Shown: positions 6,663 through 6,774 of the stretch, in pieces
Numbering within the stretch: position 1 is the first letter of the stretch
Layout of the letters: the number at the start of each line of letters is the position of its first letter
From: Thermoplasmata archaeon
Lineage (GTDB): Archaea; Thermoplasmatota; Thermoplasmata; Thermoplasmatales; Thermoplasmataceae
Assembly (NCBI GenBank): GCA_021797955.1
Contig: JAJZYV010000101.1
Span: 1-6,774, forward strand
Length of the DNA stretch: 6,774 nucleotides
Reading direction: 5' to 3'
Translations under genes and position numbers: made by a program
Notes under the pieces: generated by a model
Databases searched by the model: none
What the model was told of the DNA's origin: nothing
What the model saw: the letters and a program-made list of their open reading frames with translations, nothing else

Positions 6663-6774
6663 ATGGAAGAGTTTGATAAAAAGATATCGGAAATTGTAAG
6701 GAAGACAGTGAAGGAGTTCATGGAATCTCTCATGAAGGGAGAGATACAGGCATTCCTGGAAGAGAATAAGGGAT
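6663..6774 (+). CDS. IS256-family transposase, N-terminal fragment (runs off window)
   Basis: Only the first 37 codons are present, and the frame is open to the window edge. The peptide starts MEEFDKKISEIVRK and contains FMESLMKGEIQAFLEENKG, the typical N-terminus of mutator/IS256 transposases, where a helix of the type LM-x-E-x-x-x-FLEE precedes the DNA-binding region. The catalytic DDE domain would lie beyond the window, so intactness cannot be judged. ATG 6663 is chosen over the out-of-frame ATG at 6656, which meets a stop after six codons, and because AAAGGAGG at 6646-6653 is correctly spaced. The enzyme would move the element by binding its terminal repeats. Translation is probably restrained by the leader hairpin. 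Confidence 0.85.
   Translation, partial: MEEFDKKISEIVRKTVKEFMESLMKGEIQAFLEENKG

Larger units (their letters stand above)
6549..6774 (+). mobile_element. left end of an IS256-family insertion sequence (cut by window edge)
   Basis: The transposase N-terminus at 6663 identifies the family. The left end is placed near 6549 because GATAGTATCCCG followed by AATTTTGTGTAAC (to 6573) resembles the terminal inverted repeats of IS256 elements, which commonly carry a GTGTAA-type stretch near the tip. The right end, and hence the partner repeat and target duplication, lies outside the window, so the exact boundary is uncertain by about ten bases. The element points away from the two-gene operon. Confidence 0.55.

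Overview
The window looks archaeal, most likely from the Thermoplasmata (Ferroplasma/Thermoplasma-like); the taxon is an inference. Three genes have a TATA-box-like element centred about 24-26 bases before an ATG, the spacing expected of archaeal leaderless transcripts. Shine-Dalgarno sites appear only where a start lies inside a transcript. No 16S or other taxonomic marker is present.

Layout: four genes run on the minus strand, read from high to low coordinates, and an insertion sequence enters on the plus strand at the right end. First comes a two-gene operon (6388-5279, then 5282-3669) that overlaps by ATGA. Its 369-aa product is unrecognised. Its 537-aa product ends in what looks like a restriction-endonuclease-fold (PD-(D/E)XK-like) domain with an ExE variant. 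A hairpin with a U-tract lies just after this pair. Next, from its own promoter, is a 913-aa UvrD/Rep-type superfamily 1 helicase fused to a RecB/AddB/Cas4-type nuclease with the cysteines of a 4Fe-4S cluster (3569-828). Last is a small multi-pass membrane protein resembling DUF1614 (759-157), again with its own promoter-like element. Bases 1-156 hold no gene that I can support.

Bases 6389-6548 are intergenic and carry the operon promoter plus a short inverted repeat. From about 6549 the left end of an IS256-family (mutator-type) element begins. It has a terminal-repeat-like sequence, a TATA box overlapped by a palindrome, a leader hairpin that pairs with the Shine-Dalgarno site, and the first 37 codons of the transposase.

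The operon is much more AT-rich than the helicase, by hand counts of sampled lines, and lies next to a mobile element, so it is probably accessory DNA. A nuclease-like protein with an unknown helical partner, beside a helicase-nuclease, would fit DNA processing or defence. The promoters and terminator suggest separate transcription, however, and no functional link is shown by the sequence.
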